DNA of 64,000 nucleotides from Streptomyces actuosus (lineage in GTDB: Bacteria; Actinomycetota; Actinomycetes; Streptomycetales; Streptomycetaceae), in NCBI RefSeq assembly GCF_016921115.1, contig NZ_JAFFZS010000028.1:45530-109529 (forward strand), read 5' to 3'. Below the pieces are notes generated by a model. That model ran no database searches. It had not been told where the DNA came from and saw nothing but the letters and a program-made list of their open reading frames with translations. This document shows positions 33,983 to 43,033 of the stretch, piece after piece (position 1 is the first letter of the stretch; the number at the start of each line of letters is the position of its first letter). Position numbers and translations under genes: made by a program.

Positions 33983-36761
33983 GGTCGCTGTCCGTCTCTC
34001 TCTCGGTGTGCGCGGGCCCCTCGGTCGCGGTGCCGGCGGTCGCGTCGCCGCGGTCCCGGCCCAGACCGCGCTGGAACGCCCCGAAGATCGCCCGCATGTC
34101 CTCGGCGCTGCGCTCGCGACCCGGGCCCGGGTCGGCGGGCGGCGGATCGGTCCGCAGTTCGGCGACGAGCGAGGCCTGCCGGACCCGGGTGGGCAGCACG
34201 GGTGCACCGGCGCCCGCGTCTCCCTCGGGGCCGGCGACCGTGTCCTGGCGCCGGCTCCCCGCCGCCCGATCGCCCTGCCCGGCCCCGGGCACGGCCTCCC
34301 GACCGCCGTCCGCGGCACCGGGCACGCCCGGCCGGAGCCGATCCCCGGTTCCGGCCGTTCCGGCCACGTCCGGACCGCCCCCGGTCACCGCACGCACGCC
34401 GCCGGCGCCTTCGGCGGCCTCAAGAGACCTCACGTCCTCGGGATCGCTGCCGGCCTGCGGGGTGCTCGCGGCGTGCGCGACGTCCGTGCGCCGCGGTCCC
34501 GCAGCGGCCCGCGCTCCGTCCGGCGCCGTGTCCCGGGCCGCCCGGGCGGTCCTGCGGCGCTGGGGCAGGACCGGGCCCGGGGGGTGCGGGGCCGCCGACG
34601 GTTCGGGTGAGCTGCCGTTCGACGGAGGCTTCGGGTCGGCGGGCGCGAAGGCGGGCCGGGCAGCGCCCTCCCGCGCCGACGTGTCCGGCGCTGGGACTGC
34701 GGGCGCCGTCCTCACCCGCGACCGGCCCTCCGGGTCGCCGGACTCCGGCTCCACCGGCTCGCTCGGCTCCGGCCGCCCGGGCTCCGCCGGCGCACCGGAT
34801 CCCGCCCGCCCGGGCTCCCCCGGCCCGCTCGGCTCGCCGGGTCCCCCCGGGGCGGGCTCCGCGAGCACGGTGGCCGGCAGCAGCACCACCGCCGTCGTGC
34901 CGCCGTAGGGGGAACGGCGGAGGGTGACCTCGATGGCGTGGCGGGCGGCGAGGCGGCCGACCACGTACAGGCCGAGGCGGTCGTGGCGGGTGGGGTCGAA
35001 ATCGTCGGGCCGCGTCAGCGTGCGCGTGGCCTCGTCGAGCTGGTCGGCGTCGAGGCCGAGCCCTCGGTCGTCGATCTCCAGGACGAAGCCGGCACCGACC
35101 CGCCCGCTGCGCAGGGTGACCTCCGTGCGCGGCGGTGAGAACGCGGTGGCGTTCTCCAGGAGCTCGGCGATCAGATGGACGACGTCCGCGACGGCGTCGG
35201 CCGCGACCCCGACCGGGTCCATCGGCGGGACCTGGACGCGCGCGTAGTCCTCGATCTCGCTGACGGCCGCGGCGACCACCTCCGCGACGGGCACCGGGCG
35301 CCGCCACCGCCGCCCGGGCACGGCACCGGAGAGGATGATCAGGCTCTCCGCGTGCCGCCGCATGCGGGTGGTGAGGTGGTCGATGCGGAACAGCTCGCGC
35401 AGCATGTCGGGGTCCTCGGCGCGGCGTTCCAGGGTGTCGACGAGTTTGAGCTGCCGATGCACCAGGGCCTGGTTGCGGCGCGCGATGTTCAGCAGCACGG
35501 CCGAAAGCCCGCGCCGCAGCGCGGCCTGCCGCACGGCGGCCTCGACCGCGGCCAGCCGGGCGGCGTTGAAGGACCTGCCGACCTGCCCGATCTCGTCGGC
35601 GCCGGCGCCGGTGCCGGCCAGCGGCGGTGCCTCGGCGACCGCGTCCACCTCCTCGCCCGCGCTCAACCTGCTCATCACGTCCGGGAGCTGACGGGACGCC
35701 AGGAGGTCGGCAGCGTCCCGGAGGGCCTCCAGACGGCGGGAGATTCGGCGGGCGCCGCGCACGGCGAACCACAGCGACAGGCCGACCGCGGTCAGGCCCA
35801 CCACCCCCACCACGACGGCCTTGGCCAGCTCCCGGTAGGCGAAGGCCCGGCCGCGCGCCGCGGAGTTCTCGGCCGACTGCGTGCACAGCTCCATGTACCG
35901 CTGGACGGCCCGGTCGGTGGTGCTGCGCCAGCTGCCGGCCGTCACGGCGTCACCCGCCCCGCGGGCGCCCGCCCTCAGCAGGGCGTCCTCGCTGCGGACG
36001 AGGCTGCGGTGGAGGTCGTCGCGCTGGAAGTCCTCGAACAGGCCGCGGGAGTCGGCCGGCAGGTCGGACACGTACGTCCGCTCGAAGACGCGGCGGTCCT
36101 CGATGGTCGCGGTGAGCGCGCCGTACTGCCGGTCGGTGAGGCCGCCGGCGGCCCGGGCTCCGGCGACCAGCGCATCCTCGCGGGAGACGAACTCGCGGAC
36201 CCGCACCAGCTCGATCACCACCTGCGCCTCGCGCGCCAGCTGCCCGGCCTGGAGCGCGGTGAGCGAGGACTGGACGTCGAAGCCGGGTTCCACCAGGTCG
36301 TTGTAGTCGTCCACGGCGCCGTCCCAGGTGACGGTGCGGGCCAGGACGCGTGCGCGCAGCTCGTCCAGCCGGCCGGCGGCGGCGGTCATCGCGTCGAGCA
36401 CCTGCCGCTGCCGGCCGCTGAGGCGGCTGCGGTCGCCCTCGCCGATCGCCTGCCGCATGGCGTCGACCGCGCGGTCGGTGTGCCGCTGCTGCGCCAGGAG
36501 CCCCGTGGGCGACGCGGTGCGGGGGTCCTCGCCGAGGTAGGCGGCCGACAGGCGCCGTTCGATCTGGATCTGCCCGATCGCGGTGTCCACGGGGGTGCCG
36601 AAGTCCTCGTACACGCCCTGGAGCCGGACGAGGGAGCGCAGTTCACCGGTGACCGAGACCATGGCGAAGGCCCACAGGCCCATCAGGGCGACCGCCGGGG
36701 CGAGGGCGAGCGCCACGATACGAGCGCGGACCGTGGTGGGGCGGCCTGGGGGCCAACGCAT
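33972..36761 (-). CDS. cvnA: Conservon sensor kinase CvnA with NIT domain
   Basis: 929 residues from ATG at 36761; an upstream in-frame start would add 17. TM1 at about 16-37, an extracytoplasmic nitrate/nitrite-sensing (NIT) type helical domain (about 45-300), TM2 (about 315-335), HAMP, then a histidine-kinase-like ATPase with ELLENATAFSPP (N box) and EIDDRGLGL (G1). The last ~280 residues are a Pro/Gly/Ala-rich disordered tail, unusually long. CvnA proteins often act as scaffolds that bind CvnB-D rather than as classical kinases. First gene of cvnA-B-C. Confidence 0.9.
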   Translation of the reverse strand: MRWPPGRPTTVRARIVALALAPAVALMGLWAFAMVSVTGELRSLVRLQGVYEDFGTPVDTAIGQIQIERRLSAAYLGEDPRTASPTGLLAQQRHTDRAVDAMRQAIGEGDRSRLSGRQRQVLDAMTAAAGRLDELRARVLARTVTWDGAVDDYNDLVEPGFDVQSSLTALQAGQLAREAQVVIELVRVREFVSREDALVAGARAAGGLTDRQYGALTATIEDRRVFERTYVSDLPADSRGLFEDFQRDDLHRSLVRSEDALLRAGARGAGDAVTAGSWRSTTDRAVQRYMELCTQSAENSAARGRAFAYRELAKAVVVGVVGLTAVGLSLWFAVRGARRISRRLEALRDAADLLASRQLPDVMSRLSAGEEVDAVAEAPPLAGTGAGADEIGQVGRSFNAARLAAVEAAVRQAALRRGLSAVLLNIARRNQALVHRQLKLVDTLERRAEDPDMLRELFRIDHLTTRMRRHAESLIILSGAVPGRRWRRPVPVAEVVAAAVSEIEDYARVQVPPMDPVGVAADAVADVVHLIAELLENATAFSPPRTEVTLRSGRVGAGFVLEIDDRGLGLDADQLDEATRTLTRPDDFDPTRHDRLGLYVVGRLAARHAIEVTLRRSPYGGTTAVVLLPATVLAEPAPGGPGEPSGPGEPGRAGSGAPAEPGRPEPSEPVEPESGDPEGRSRVRTAPAVPAPDTSAREGAARPAFAPADPKPPSNGSSPEPSAAPHPPGPVLPQRRRTARAARDTAPDGARAAAGPRRTDVAHAASTPQAGSDPEDVRSLEAAEGAGGVRAVTGGGPDVAGTAGTGDRLRPGVPGAADGGREAVPGAGQGDRAAGSRRQDTVAGPEGDAGAGAPVLPTRVRQASLVAELRTDPPPADPGPGRERSAEDMRAIFGAFQRGLGRDRGDATAGTATEGPAHTERETDSDHAP

Positions 36762-36866
36762 GAGGTACCTGCCGGTGTTACCAGTCAGTAAGGTCGCGGA
36801 AGTCCGGCACAACCTACGGGATGCCCAGCAGCTCCCGCAATGGTTACCGCCGGTGACACCGCGACG

Positions 36867-37066
36867 TCACGACGCGCGCCGCGCGCGCAGCCGCGGCGCG
36901 GTGACCAGGAGTGCCGTCAGCAGGTACGGCACCGCGAACACCTCGAAGGCGGTGCCGTGCCCGCCGCGCACGTCGACCGCGGCGTACACGCCGTACGCGG
37001 CCAGGTGGGCGACAGTCCGGGACCTGTGGCTGATGACGCACTTCTCACCATCACCCCAACAGAGCC
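36867..37066 (-). pseudogene. Remnant of a membrane-protein gene
   Basis: On the minus strand an open frame ending at a TGA (36869-36867) reads HLAAYGVYAAVDVRGGHGT, then FEVFAVPYLLTALLVTAPRL and RARRAS. This is a plausible final transmembrane helix and cytoplasmic tail, with no start or earlier helices. Upstream of it the sequence changes abruptly to lower GC. I read it as the 3' scrap of a deleted transporter or integral membrane protein. Chance coding-like sequence cannot be excluded. Confidence 0.35.
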
Positions 37067-37190
37067 AGCCACGTCGATGACCTGCGCAATCGACCTCAGT
37101 TTGCCCCTGGGGTCACGGATAGGAGCACTGGGCCCACAGGACACGTGCTCACGATCCGTAGCAAACTCCGTTGCCCTACCGGTGCCCGGG
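37030..37190. other. Low-GC scar, possible insertion remnant
   Basis: Counting by hand, 37021-37080 is about 58% GC, 37081-37140 about 65% and 37141-37200 about 67%, against well over 70% on both sides. The minus strand has a protein-like frame (EHVSCGPSAPIRDPRGKL, RSIAQVIDVAG) with atypical third-position bases, and a sequence GGCTCTGTTGGGGTGATGG near 37068 resembling an insertion-sequence end. It looks like a fragment of a foreign gene or element. Confidence 0.35.
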
Positions 37191-37191
37191 C

Positions 37192-37458
37192 TCACCCGGC
37201 CGCCACCGCGATCAGGACCACCAGGAGGATCAGGGCGGCGGCGATTGCCACGATCAGAGTTGTCCGTCGCACCCCGTCGTGCGCGTCGGGGGCACCGGGG
37301 TACTGCGGGAGGGCCTGGGGAGGGTTGAAGAGGTCTTGGCCGGTGAGCGCCGCCCGTTCGCACCACGGGCAGGTGTCCAGGTGGGAGCTGTAACCGTACA
37401 GCGTGGCCGCGAGCCGTCGCCCGGCGGTCGCGGGCGCACGGGTGGGTGTGAGTGTCAT
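37192..37458 (-). CDS. Small membrane protein with HxxxCxxC motif
   Basis: 88 residues from ATG at 37458 (GAAGG five bases upstream). H26, C30 and C33 form HLDTCPWC, the spacing of the zinc-binding core of ZAS anti-sigma factors. A single C-terminal helix (about 68-87) would anchor it in the membrane, with the motif in the cytoplasm. It is much shorter than a normal ZAS anti-sigma factor, lacks the earlier conserved His, and no sigma-factor gene is adjacent. It could be a reduced redox or metal sensor or a degenerating anti-sigma factor. Confidence 0.7.
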   Translation of the reverse strand: MTLTPTRAPATAGRRLAATLYGYSSHLDTCPWCERAALTGQDLFNPPQALPQYPGAPDAHDGVRRTTLIVAIAAALILLVVLIAVAAG

Positions 37459-37578
37459 GAGGCCTTCCCGGAAGGACGTCTCGGACGCCGGAGTCGCGGC
37501 GTCCGGGGCGGTCCTCGGGAGGCCCTGCGATGGGATCAATGTCGCCAGGTCATGGCACCGATGGCAGACCGGCCCCGC

Positions 37579-39027
37579 TCACCCGTGCAGGGAGAATGTG
37601 GTGACCACCGCCGCGTGGTCGGACGGCCAGTCGTTGTCCTCGACGTGCGGCCAGGGCCGCGGGCGCCCGGAGACGAGCGTGCGGGAGTCCAGCACGGTGA
37701 GCCCGCGATGCAGCACGAAGTCGATCCGGTCCTGCGGCTCGGGGCGCCCGCTGCCGTCCTCGTGCTCCGCGTGCACCGGCGACCAGGTGGGCCCGGGATC
37801 CCGGGCGGGGTCGGGGTGGGCCTGCCGGTAGGAGTCGCTCAGCCCCGCGCCCTCGGCGGCCCGGGTCACCGGCCACACGGCGTCCTGCCGGTCCAGGTGG
37901 GAGGGGCAGTTGAGGTCGCCGACCAGGACGACGGGGACCCCGGGGGCCTGCGACCGGTCGATCCGCCGCAGGGTGTCCCGCATCTGGGCGAGCCGCTCCT
38001 CCTCCCCCGCGACGAGGCCCTGCGCGGGCAGCCGGTCGAAGGCGGCGCCGTAGGGTCCGTAGGGCGTGGGGGCGAGGTGGGCGGTCCAGACGTCGGCCGC
38101 GCGGTCCTCGACCCGGATGCGGACCCCGGCGGCGCCGTAGAAGCCGACGTCCGGGTCGCCGAGGCGGTGCGTGATCGGGTGGCGGCTGATGACACCGAGG
38201 TTCTCGCCGGCGCGGTGGTGGTGCCAGCCCAGGGCGTCGGCGAGCTCCTCGGCGGCGGTGCCGTACGTCTCCTGGAGGCCGACCACGTCGGCGCCGCACT
38301 CCGCGATGGCCTTGACCTGCTTGGCCCGGTGGTCGCGGACCTTGGTGCCGCCGTACCACAGGTTCCAGGTCATGATCCGCAGCCGGTGGGGCAGCAGCCC
38401 GCGCAGGCGCTCGGGGGTGACGCCGTCCAGGCCGTCCAGGACGGTCCTTCCCGGTGCCGGGGCGATCGGGGCGAGCGACGGCACGGCGAGCACGGCGCAG
38501 CCGGCCGCCTCGGCGGAGGCGACGCCCGTCGCGGTGTCCTCGACGGCCACGCAGTGGGCCGGGTCGACGCCGAGGGCTCGGCAGGCGGCCAGGTAGGGGT
38601 CGGGCTCGGGCTTGGTGCGTCCGGTGTCGTCGGCGGTGACGGACACGGCGAAGCGGTGGGGGCCGAGTACCGCGAGGACGGTGTCGGCGACGGCTCGGGG
38701 GGAGGCGGTCACCAGGGCGGTGGGGACGCCGTCGCGGGCGAGGGCGTCGAGCAGTTCCAGGGCGCCGGGGCGCGGTGCGGCACCGGCGCGGACGCGGTCC
38801 GCGAACTCCCGGTGCAGCGTCTCGGCGAGCCGGGCGGCCGGTGTCCTCGCGGCCTCGGCGAGCCATGCCGCGGTGTGCTCGACGGGGCGGCCGAGGACCT
38901 GCGGACGGTCGGCCTCGGTCAGCGCCCGGCCGGCGACGTGCTCCACCACCTCCCACCACAGCCGCTCGGTGTCGACGAGCGTGCCGTCCATGTCGAACAG
39001 CACGGCTTGCAGCGGGAGTCGGGGCAC
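37579..39027 (-). CDS. Fused HAD phosphatase - EEP phosphodiesterase
   Basis: 482 residues in one uninterrupted frame. Residues 1-215 are a HAD subfamily IA hydrolase: D12 and D14 in LFDMDGTLVDT, Thr/Ser in TAS (about 107-109), K139 in GRTKPEPDPY, D164 in VEDTATG. Residues 217-482 are an endonuclease/exonuclease/phosphatase domain: MTWNLWYGG (219-227), GLQE, VGDLNCPSH, DRIDFV and the final SDH. The pair could cleave a phosphodiester and then the phosphomonoester. It lies 73 bases after an ABC importer operon and probably processes the imported substrate. Both active sites look intact. Confidence 0.88.
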   Translation of the reverse strand: MPRLPLQAVLFDMDGTLVDTERLWWEVVEHVAGRALTEADRPQVLGRPVEHTAAWLAEAARTPAARLAETLHREFADRVRAGAAPRPGALELLDALARDGVPTALVTASPRAVADTVLAVLGPHRFAVSVTADDTGRTKPEPDPYLAACRALGVDPAHCVAVEDTATGVASAEAAGCAVLAVPSLAPIAPAPGRTVLDGLDGVTPERLRGLLPHRLRIMTWNLWYGGTKVRDHRAKQVKAIAECGADVVGLQETYGTAAEELADALGWHHHRAGENLGVISRHPITHRLGDPDVGFYGAAGVRIRVEDRAADVWTAHLAPTPYGPYGAAFDRLPAQGLVAGEEERLAQMRDTLRRIDRSQAPGVPVVLVGDLNCPSHLDRQDAVWPVTRAAEGAGLSDSYRQAHPDPARDPGPTWSPVHAEHEDGSGRPEPQDRIDFVLHRGLTVLDSRTLVSGRPRPWPHVEDNDWPSDHAAVVTTFSLHG

Positions 39028-39100
39028 GGTGGTCTCTTTCGTACGTGGGGGGACCGTCGAGGACGGTGTACAGGACGGGGCGCGGGGCGGGCGGGCGGGG

Positions 39101-40183
39101 TCAGCGGCCGCGGTCCGCCACGAGCACGGGGCGGTCCGGCAACGACACGCTCACCTCGGTGCCGGCGCCGAGGGCGGCCGCCTCGTGCGTGGGCAGGTCG
39201 GCCTTGACCTCGGTGCCGTCGGCCAGCCGCACCGTGACACGGGTGGCGGCGCCGAGGAACGCCGTGGCGGCCACGCGTGCGCCGGAGCCCGCGTCGGCGC
39301 GGACGCCGACGGCCTCGGGGCGCACGAGCACGTCCACGTCGGCCGCCGAGGGCGGCGGGCCGTCGACGGGCAGCCGTCGGCCGAGGACCTCGACGAGCCC
39401 GTCGGTGAACCGCCCGGGGATCCGGCTCATCGTGCCGACGAACTCTGCGACGAAGGCCGTGGCCGGCCGGCCGTACAGCTCGGCGGGCGCCGCGCACTGC
39501 TCCAGCCGCCCGGCGTGCATCACGGCGACCCGGTCGGCCAGCGACAGCGCCTCCTCCTGGTCGTGGGTGACGAACAGGGTGGTGATGCCGAGTTCCTGCT
39601 GGAGGCGGCGGATCTCCTCGCGGAGCGTGAGGCGCACCTTGGCGTCGAGCGCCGACAGCGGTTCGTCGAGGAGCAGCACGCGCGGACGCAGGGCCAGGGC
39701 CCGCGCGAGGGCGATGCGCTGCTGCTGACCGCCGGAGAGCTGGTGCGGGAACCGCCGGCCCTTGTCGGCGAGGCCGACGAGTTCCAGCAGTTCGGTGGCC
39801 CGGGTGCGGCGTTCGGTCGTACGGACCCCGCGCATGCGCAGCCCGAAGGCCACGTTGCCGACCGCGTCGAGATGGGGGAAGAGACTGTACGACTGGAAGA
39901 CCATCCCGGCGTCGCGGCGGTGTGCCGGAACACGGGTGACGTCCTCGCCGTCGACCAGCACCTCGCCGGAGTCGGGGTGTTCGAACCCGGCGAGCATGCG
40001 CAGCGCGGTGGTCTTGCCGCAGCCGGAGGGGCCGAGCAGGGCGAGGAACTCACCGGGCTGGACGGCGAGGTCGAGGCCGTCCAGGGCCGTGGTGGTTCCG
40101 AACTGCCGGCGCAGGCCGCGGAACTCGACGGAGGCGGCCTTCTCGGCGGTCGCCTTCTCGGTGGTGGTGACGGTCATGTTCAT
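39101..40183 (-). CDS. ABC transporter ATPase, AEP/iron(III)-type importer
   Basis: 360 residues. ATG at 40183 overlaps the permease stop (ATGA); ATG at 40177 is an alternative. Walker A GPSGCGKTT, signature LSGGQQQR, Walker B VLLLDEPLSALD and switch His in FVTHDQEEAL are all present. A C-terminal TOBE regulatory domain (about 290-355) is present, as in the PotA/FbpC/PhnT group. It energises the two permeases encoded upstream. Confidence 0.93.
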   Translation of the reverse strand: MNMTVTTTEKATAEKAASVEFRGLRRQFGTTTALDGLDLAVQPGEFLALLGPSGCGKTTALRMLAGFEHPDSGEVLVDGEDVTRVPAHRRDAGMVFQSYSLFPHLDAVGNVAFGLRMRGVRTTERRTRATELLELVGLADKGRRFPHQLSGGQQQRIALARALALRPRVLLLDEPLSALDAKVRLTLREEIRRLQQELGITTLFVTHDQEEALSLADRVAVMHAGRLEQCAAPAELYGRPATAFVAEFVGTMSRIPGRFTDGLVEVLGRRLPVDGPPPSAADVDVLVRPEAVGVRADAGSGARVAATAFLGAATRVTVRLADGTEVKADLPTHEAAALGAGTEVSVSLPDRPVLVADRGR

Positions 40184-40989
40184 CCCCGGGAGGTGGTTCG
40201 GGTTCGGCCGCCGGCGGCGGCGAGGGCGAGGAGCATCACCCAGGTCACGAGCAGGCTGAGCACGGAGACGGCGACGGACATCTGCGCCTGGGCACCGGAG
40301 ATGTCCACGATCCACACGGCGAAGGGCCGGAAGCCCAGCAGGTGGGCGACGGTGTACTCGCCGAGGACCAGGGCCAGGGTGAGGAACGAGGCGTTCAGCA
40401 GCGCCCCGCGCAGGTTGGGCAGCACGGCCCGGAGCAGTGCCTGCGTCCGGTTCGCGCCGCAGCTGCGGGCGGCCTCGACGAGGGTGGGCACGTCGACGGC
40501 GCGCAGTCCGGCGTCCAGGGCCTGGTGGACGAACGGCAGGGCCATCACGGCGTAGGCGAGGACCAGCACGACGGGGAAGTCCGGGTTCTGGATCGCCACC
40601 ATCGTCCGGAAGAAGGGGGTGCGGGCGAGGTGCTCGGGCCCCCACTTGAGCACCGTGCTGATCCCGGCGACGAACGCGATCGGCGGCACGACCAGCGGCA
40701 GCGAGCAGACGATCTCGACGACCGGGCGCAGCCGGGGCGCGCCGAGTCGGAGCGCGACCGAGGCGGGGACCATGACCAGCAGCACCAGGGCGATGGTGGC
40801 GGCGGCCAGTTCGAGGGCGAGCAGCAGGCTGTCGCCGAATCCGTCCGTGCCGAGGATCCTGCTGTACGCGTCGAAGGTGACGCGGTCGCCCACGTCGACG
40901 GAGAACACGACGGACGCGCCGAGCGGGACGAGGAAGTACAGGGCGGCGAGGCCGAGCACGGCCCAGCGCCAGGGGTTCAGGCGAGCCAT
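40180..40989 (-). CDS. ABC transporter permease 2
   Basis: 269 residues from ATG at 40989. About six membrane helices and the EAA loop (LVEAARSCGANRTQALLRAVLPNL). It belongs to the binding-protein-dependent permeases of the PhnV/PotC class. It overlaps permease 1 by 13 bases and the ATPase gene by four, so the operon is tightly coupled. Confidence 0.92.
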   Translation of the reverse strand: MARLNPWRWAVLGLAALYFLVPLGASVVFSVDVGDRVTFDAYSRILGTDGFGDSLLLALELAAATIALVLLVMVPASVALRLGAPRLRPVVEIVCSLPLVVPPIAFVAGISTVLKWGPEHLARTPFFRTMVAIQNPDFPVVLVLAYAVMALPFVHQALDAGLRAVDVPTLVEAARSCGANRTQALLRAVLPNLRGALLNASFLTLALVLGEYTVAHLLGFRPFAVWIVDISGAQAQMSVAVSVLSLLVTWVMLLALAAAGGRTRTTSRG

Positions 40990-41882
40990 CGTGCGCTCCG
41001 TCGTTGCAGGGGCAGGTACACGGCCATGACCAGCCCCGCGACCACCACCATGTCGAGGCTGAGGGCGAGCGCCACGTTCTCCTGTCCGACCAGGACGTTC
41101 CCGGACAGGGCGTCGGCGATCTGGAGGGTGACCAGCGGGACGGAGCTGCCGACCATGGCGGCGGCGGTGGCGTAGGCGGCGAACGCGCTGCCGAAGAGCA
41201 GCACGAATCCGCCGAGCAGGGACGGCGCCAGCACCGGCAGGGCCACGTGCCGCCAGTACTGCGCCGGGGTGGCGCCGTTGTTCTCGGCGGCCTCCCGCCA
41301 CTGCACGCGCAGGCCCTCCAGGGCGGGCGTGATGGTGAGGACCATCAGCGGGACGAGGAAGTACAGGTAGACGAGGGTCAGTCCGGAGAAGCTGTACAGG
41401 CTCCAGCCGGTGTCCCTCAGGCCGAGGCTCCGGGTGAGGACACCGGCGTTGCCGAGGGTGGCGACGAACGCGAAGGCGAGGGGCACCCCGCCGAAGTTGG
41501 CGAGCACGCCGGAGGCGGTCAGCACGGCCTCGCGCAGTGCCCGGAACCGGGACGTCACCACGGCCTGGGCGAGCAGCAGGCCGAGCACGGTCCCGAGCGC
41601 GGCGGACACGGCGGACAGCTTGACGCTGCCGAGCAGGGCCGTCAGGTAGGCGCCGTGCAGGGAGGTGGTGAGGTTGGCGGCGGTGTAGGAGGTGCCGCCG
41701 GTGGCGGGGTCCCGGACGGTGAAGGCGCCGTTCAGCATCGCCAGGGCGGGGATCCCGAACGCGACGGAGGCGAGGACGAGCAGTGGGACGACGGCGAGCG
41801 TCCCCGTGGCGCGGCGCCGCCGCTGCTGCCGGTGGGCGGCAGCGGCGGGCGCCTGGGCGGCCTCGGTGAGGGCGGCCGTCAT
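40977..41882 (-). CDS. ABC transporter permease 1
   Basis: 301 residues from ATG at 41882, overlapping the binding-protein stop (ATGA). Six to seven helices; EAA loop REAAENNGATPAQYWRHVALPVLAPSL. It matches the PhnU/PotB-class permease. Partner of the following permease. Confidence 0.92.
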   Translation of the reverse strand: MTAALTEAAQAPAAAAHRQQRRRRATGTLAVVPLLVLASVAFGIPALAMLNGAFTVRDPATGGTSYTAANLTTSLHGAYLTALLGSVKLSAVSAALGTVLGLLLAQAVVTSRFRALREAVLTASGVLANFGGVPLAFAFVATLGNAGVLTRSLGLRDTGWSLYSFSGLTLVYLYFLVPLMVLTITPALEGLRVQWREAAENNGATPAQYWRHVALPVLAPSLLGGFVLLFGSAFAAYATAAAMVGSSVPLVTLQIADALSGNVLVGQENVALALSLDMVVVAGLVMAVYLPLQRRSARWLA

Positions 41883-43033
41883 CCGGAGATGGCCTTCGCC
41901 CAGCCCGCGGCGACAGCCGTCTTGGCCTTGCCCTGCTGGGCCTCGGTCGGGAAGGAGGGCGTCCCCGACACCTCGGGCAGCTTGGCCGCGGCGGAGCTGT
42001 CGAGGGTGCCGGCCTTCTCCATGGCCGTCATCAGGGCCGGGCGGGCGTATCCCTTGAGCCACAGGTTCTGGCCCTCGGCGCTGTACAGGTACTCCTGCCA
42101 CAGGCGGGCGGCGGCGGGGTGCGGGGCGTCCTTGTTGACGGCCTGCGAGTAGTACTGGGAGAACTTGCCGTCGGCGGGGACGGCGACCTTCCAGTCGACG
42201 CCCTTGGACCGGAACTCGTCGGCGTACCCGGCGTTGAGGTAGTCCCAGTCGATGCTGATCGGCGTCTCGCCCTTCTCGACGGTGGCGGGTGTGGACTCGA
42301 CGGGCGTGTAGTTGCCGCTCTTCTTCAGCTTGGTGAAGAAGTCGAGGCCGGGCCGGATGTCGTCGAAGGAGCCGCCGTTGGCGAGGGACGCGGCCCAGAC
42401 GCCGCCGAAGGCCGATCCCGACTTGGTGGGGTTCCCGTTGAGGGCGACCTGGCCCTTGTACTGCGGCTTGAGCAGGTCGGCGAAGGTCTGGGGGCACTCC
42501 TTGACCCGCTTGGCGTCGCAGCCGATGGAGATGTAGCCGCCGTAGTCGTTGTACCAGCGGCCCTGCGCGTCCTTCTGTCCCTCGGGGATGTCCGCGAAGC
42601 CCTGCACCTCGTACGGTGCGAGGAGGTTCTGCTGGGCCGCGCTGAGCGCGAAGGAGCTGCCGAGGTCGAGGACGTCGGGGGCCCGGTCCTGGCCCTTGCG
42701 GGAGGTCACGGCGTTGATCTCGTCCTGGCTGGAGCCGTCCGGGTTCTCGACCGCGATGTGGATGCCGTACTTCTTCTCGAACCCGTCGATCAGTGCGCCG
42801 TAGTTGGCCCAGTCGCGCGGCAGGGCGATGGCGTTGAGCGTGCCCTCCTTCTTGGCCGCCGCCACGAGGGCGTCCATGCCGCCGACGTCGGCGGCGGAGG
42901 TCGCGGTGGCGGGGTTCTTGCCTCCCGCGCTGGTCGACGCGTCGTCGGGGGCGGCGCCGCAGGCGCTGAGCGCGAGGGCGGCGAGGAGGGCGAGGGCACC
43001 GGGGACGGCTGTTCTGGACAGGGACACGGTCAC
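41879..43033 (-). CDS. Substrate-binding lipoprotein of the ABC importer
   Basis: 384 residues from GTG at 43033 (GGAGA seven bases upstream). Lipoprotein signal with lipobox LSAC, lipidated Cys at 25. The mature protein is a type 2 periplasmic binding fold of the iron(III)/polyamine/2-aminoethylphosphonate group (GLDFFTKLKKSGNYTPV, GETPISIDWDYLNAGYADEF, PADGKFSQYYSQAVNKDAP). The partner HAD-EEP fusion points to a phosphorus-containing organic substrate rather than iron. First gene of the operon. Confidence 0.9.
   Translation of the reverse strand: MTVSLSRTAVPGALALLAALALSACGAAPDDASTSAGGKNPATATSAADVGGMDALVAAAKKEGTLNAIALPRDWANYGALIDGFEKKYGIHIAVENPDGSSQDEINAVTSRKGQDRAPDVLDLGSSFALSAAQQNLLAPYEVQGFADIPEGQKDAQGRWYNDYGGYISIGCDAKRVKECPQTFADLLKPQYKGQVALNGNPTKSGSAFGGVWAASLANGGSFDDIRPGLDFFTKLKKSGNYTPVESTPATVEKGETPISIDWDYLNAGYADEFRSKGVDWKVAVPADGKFSQYYSQAVNKDAPHPAAARLWQEYLYSAEGQNLWLKGYARPALMTAMEKAGTLDSSAAAKLPEVSGTPSFPTEAQQGKAKTAVAAGWAKAISG

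Noticed and set aside
36840..37328. 162-codon plus-strand frame upstream of the conservon
   Set aside because: No protein-like features; it overlaps the well-supported small membrane protein on the other strand. The minus-strand remnant reading is better.
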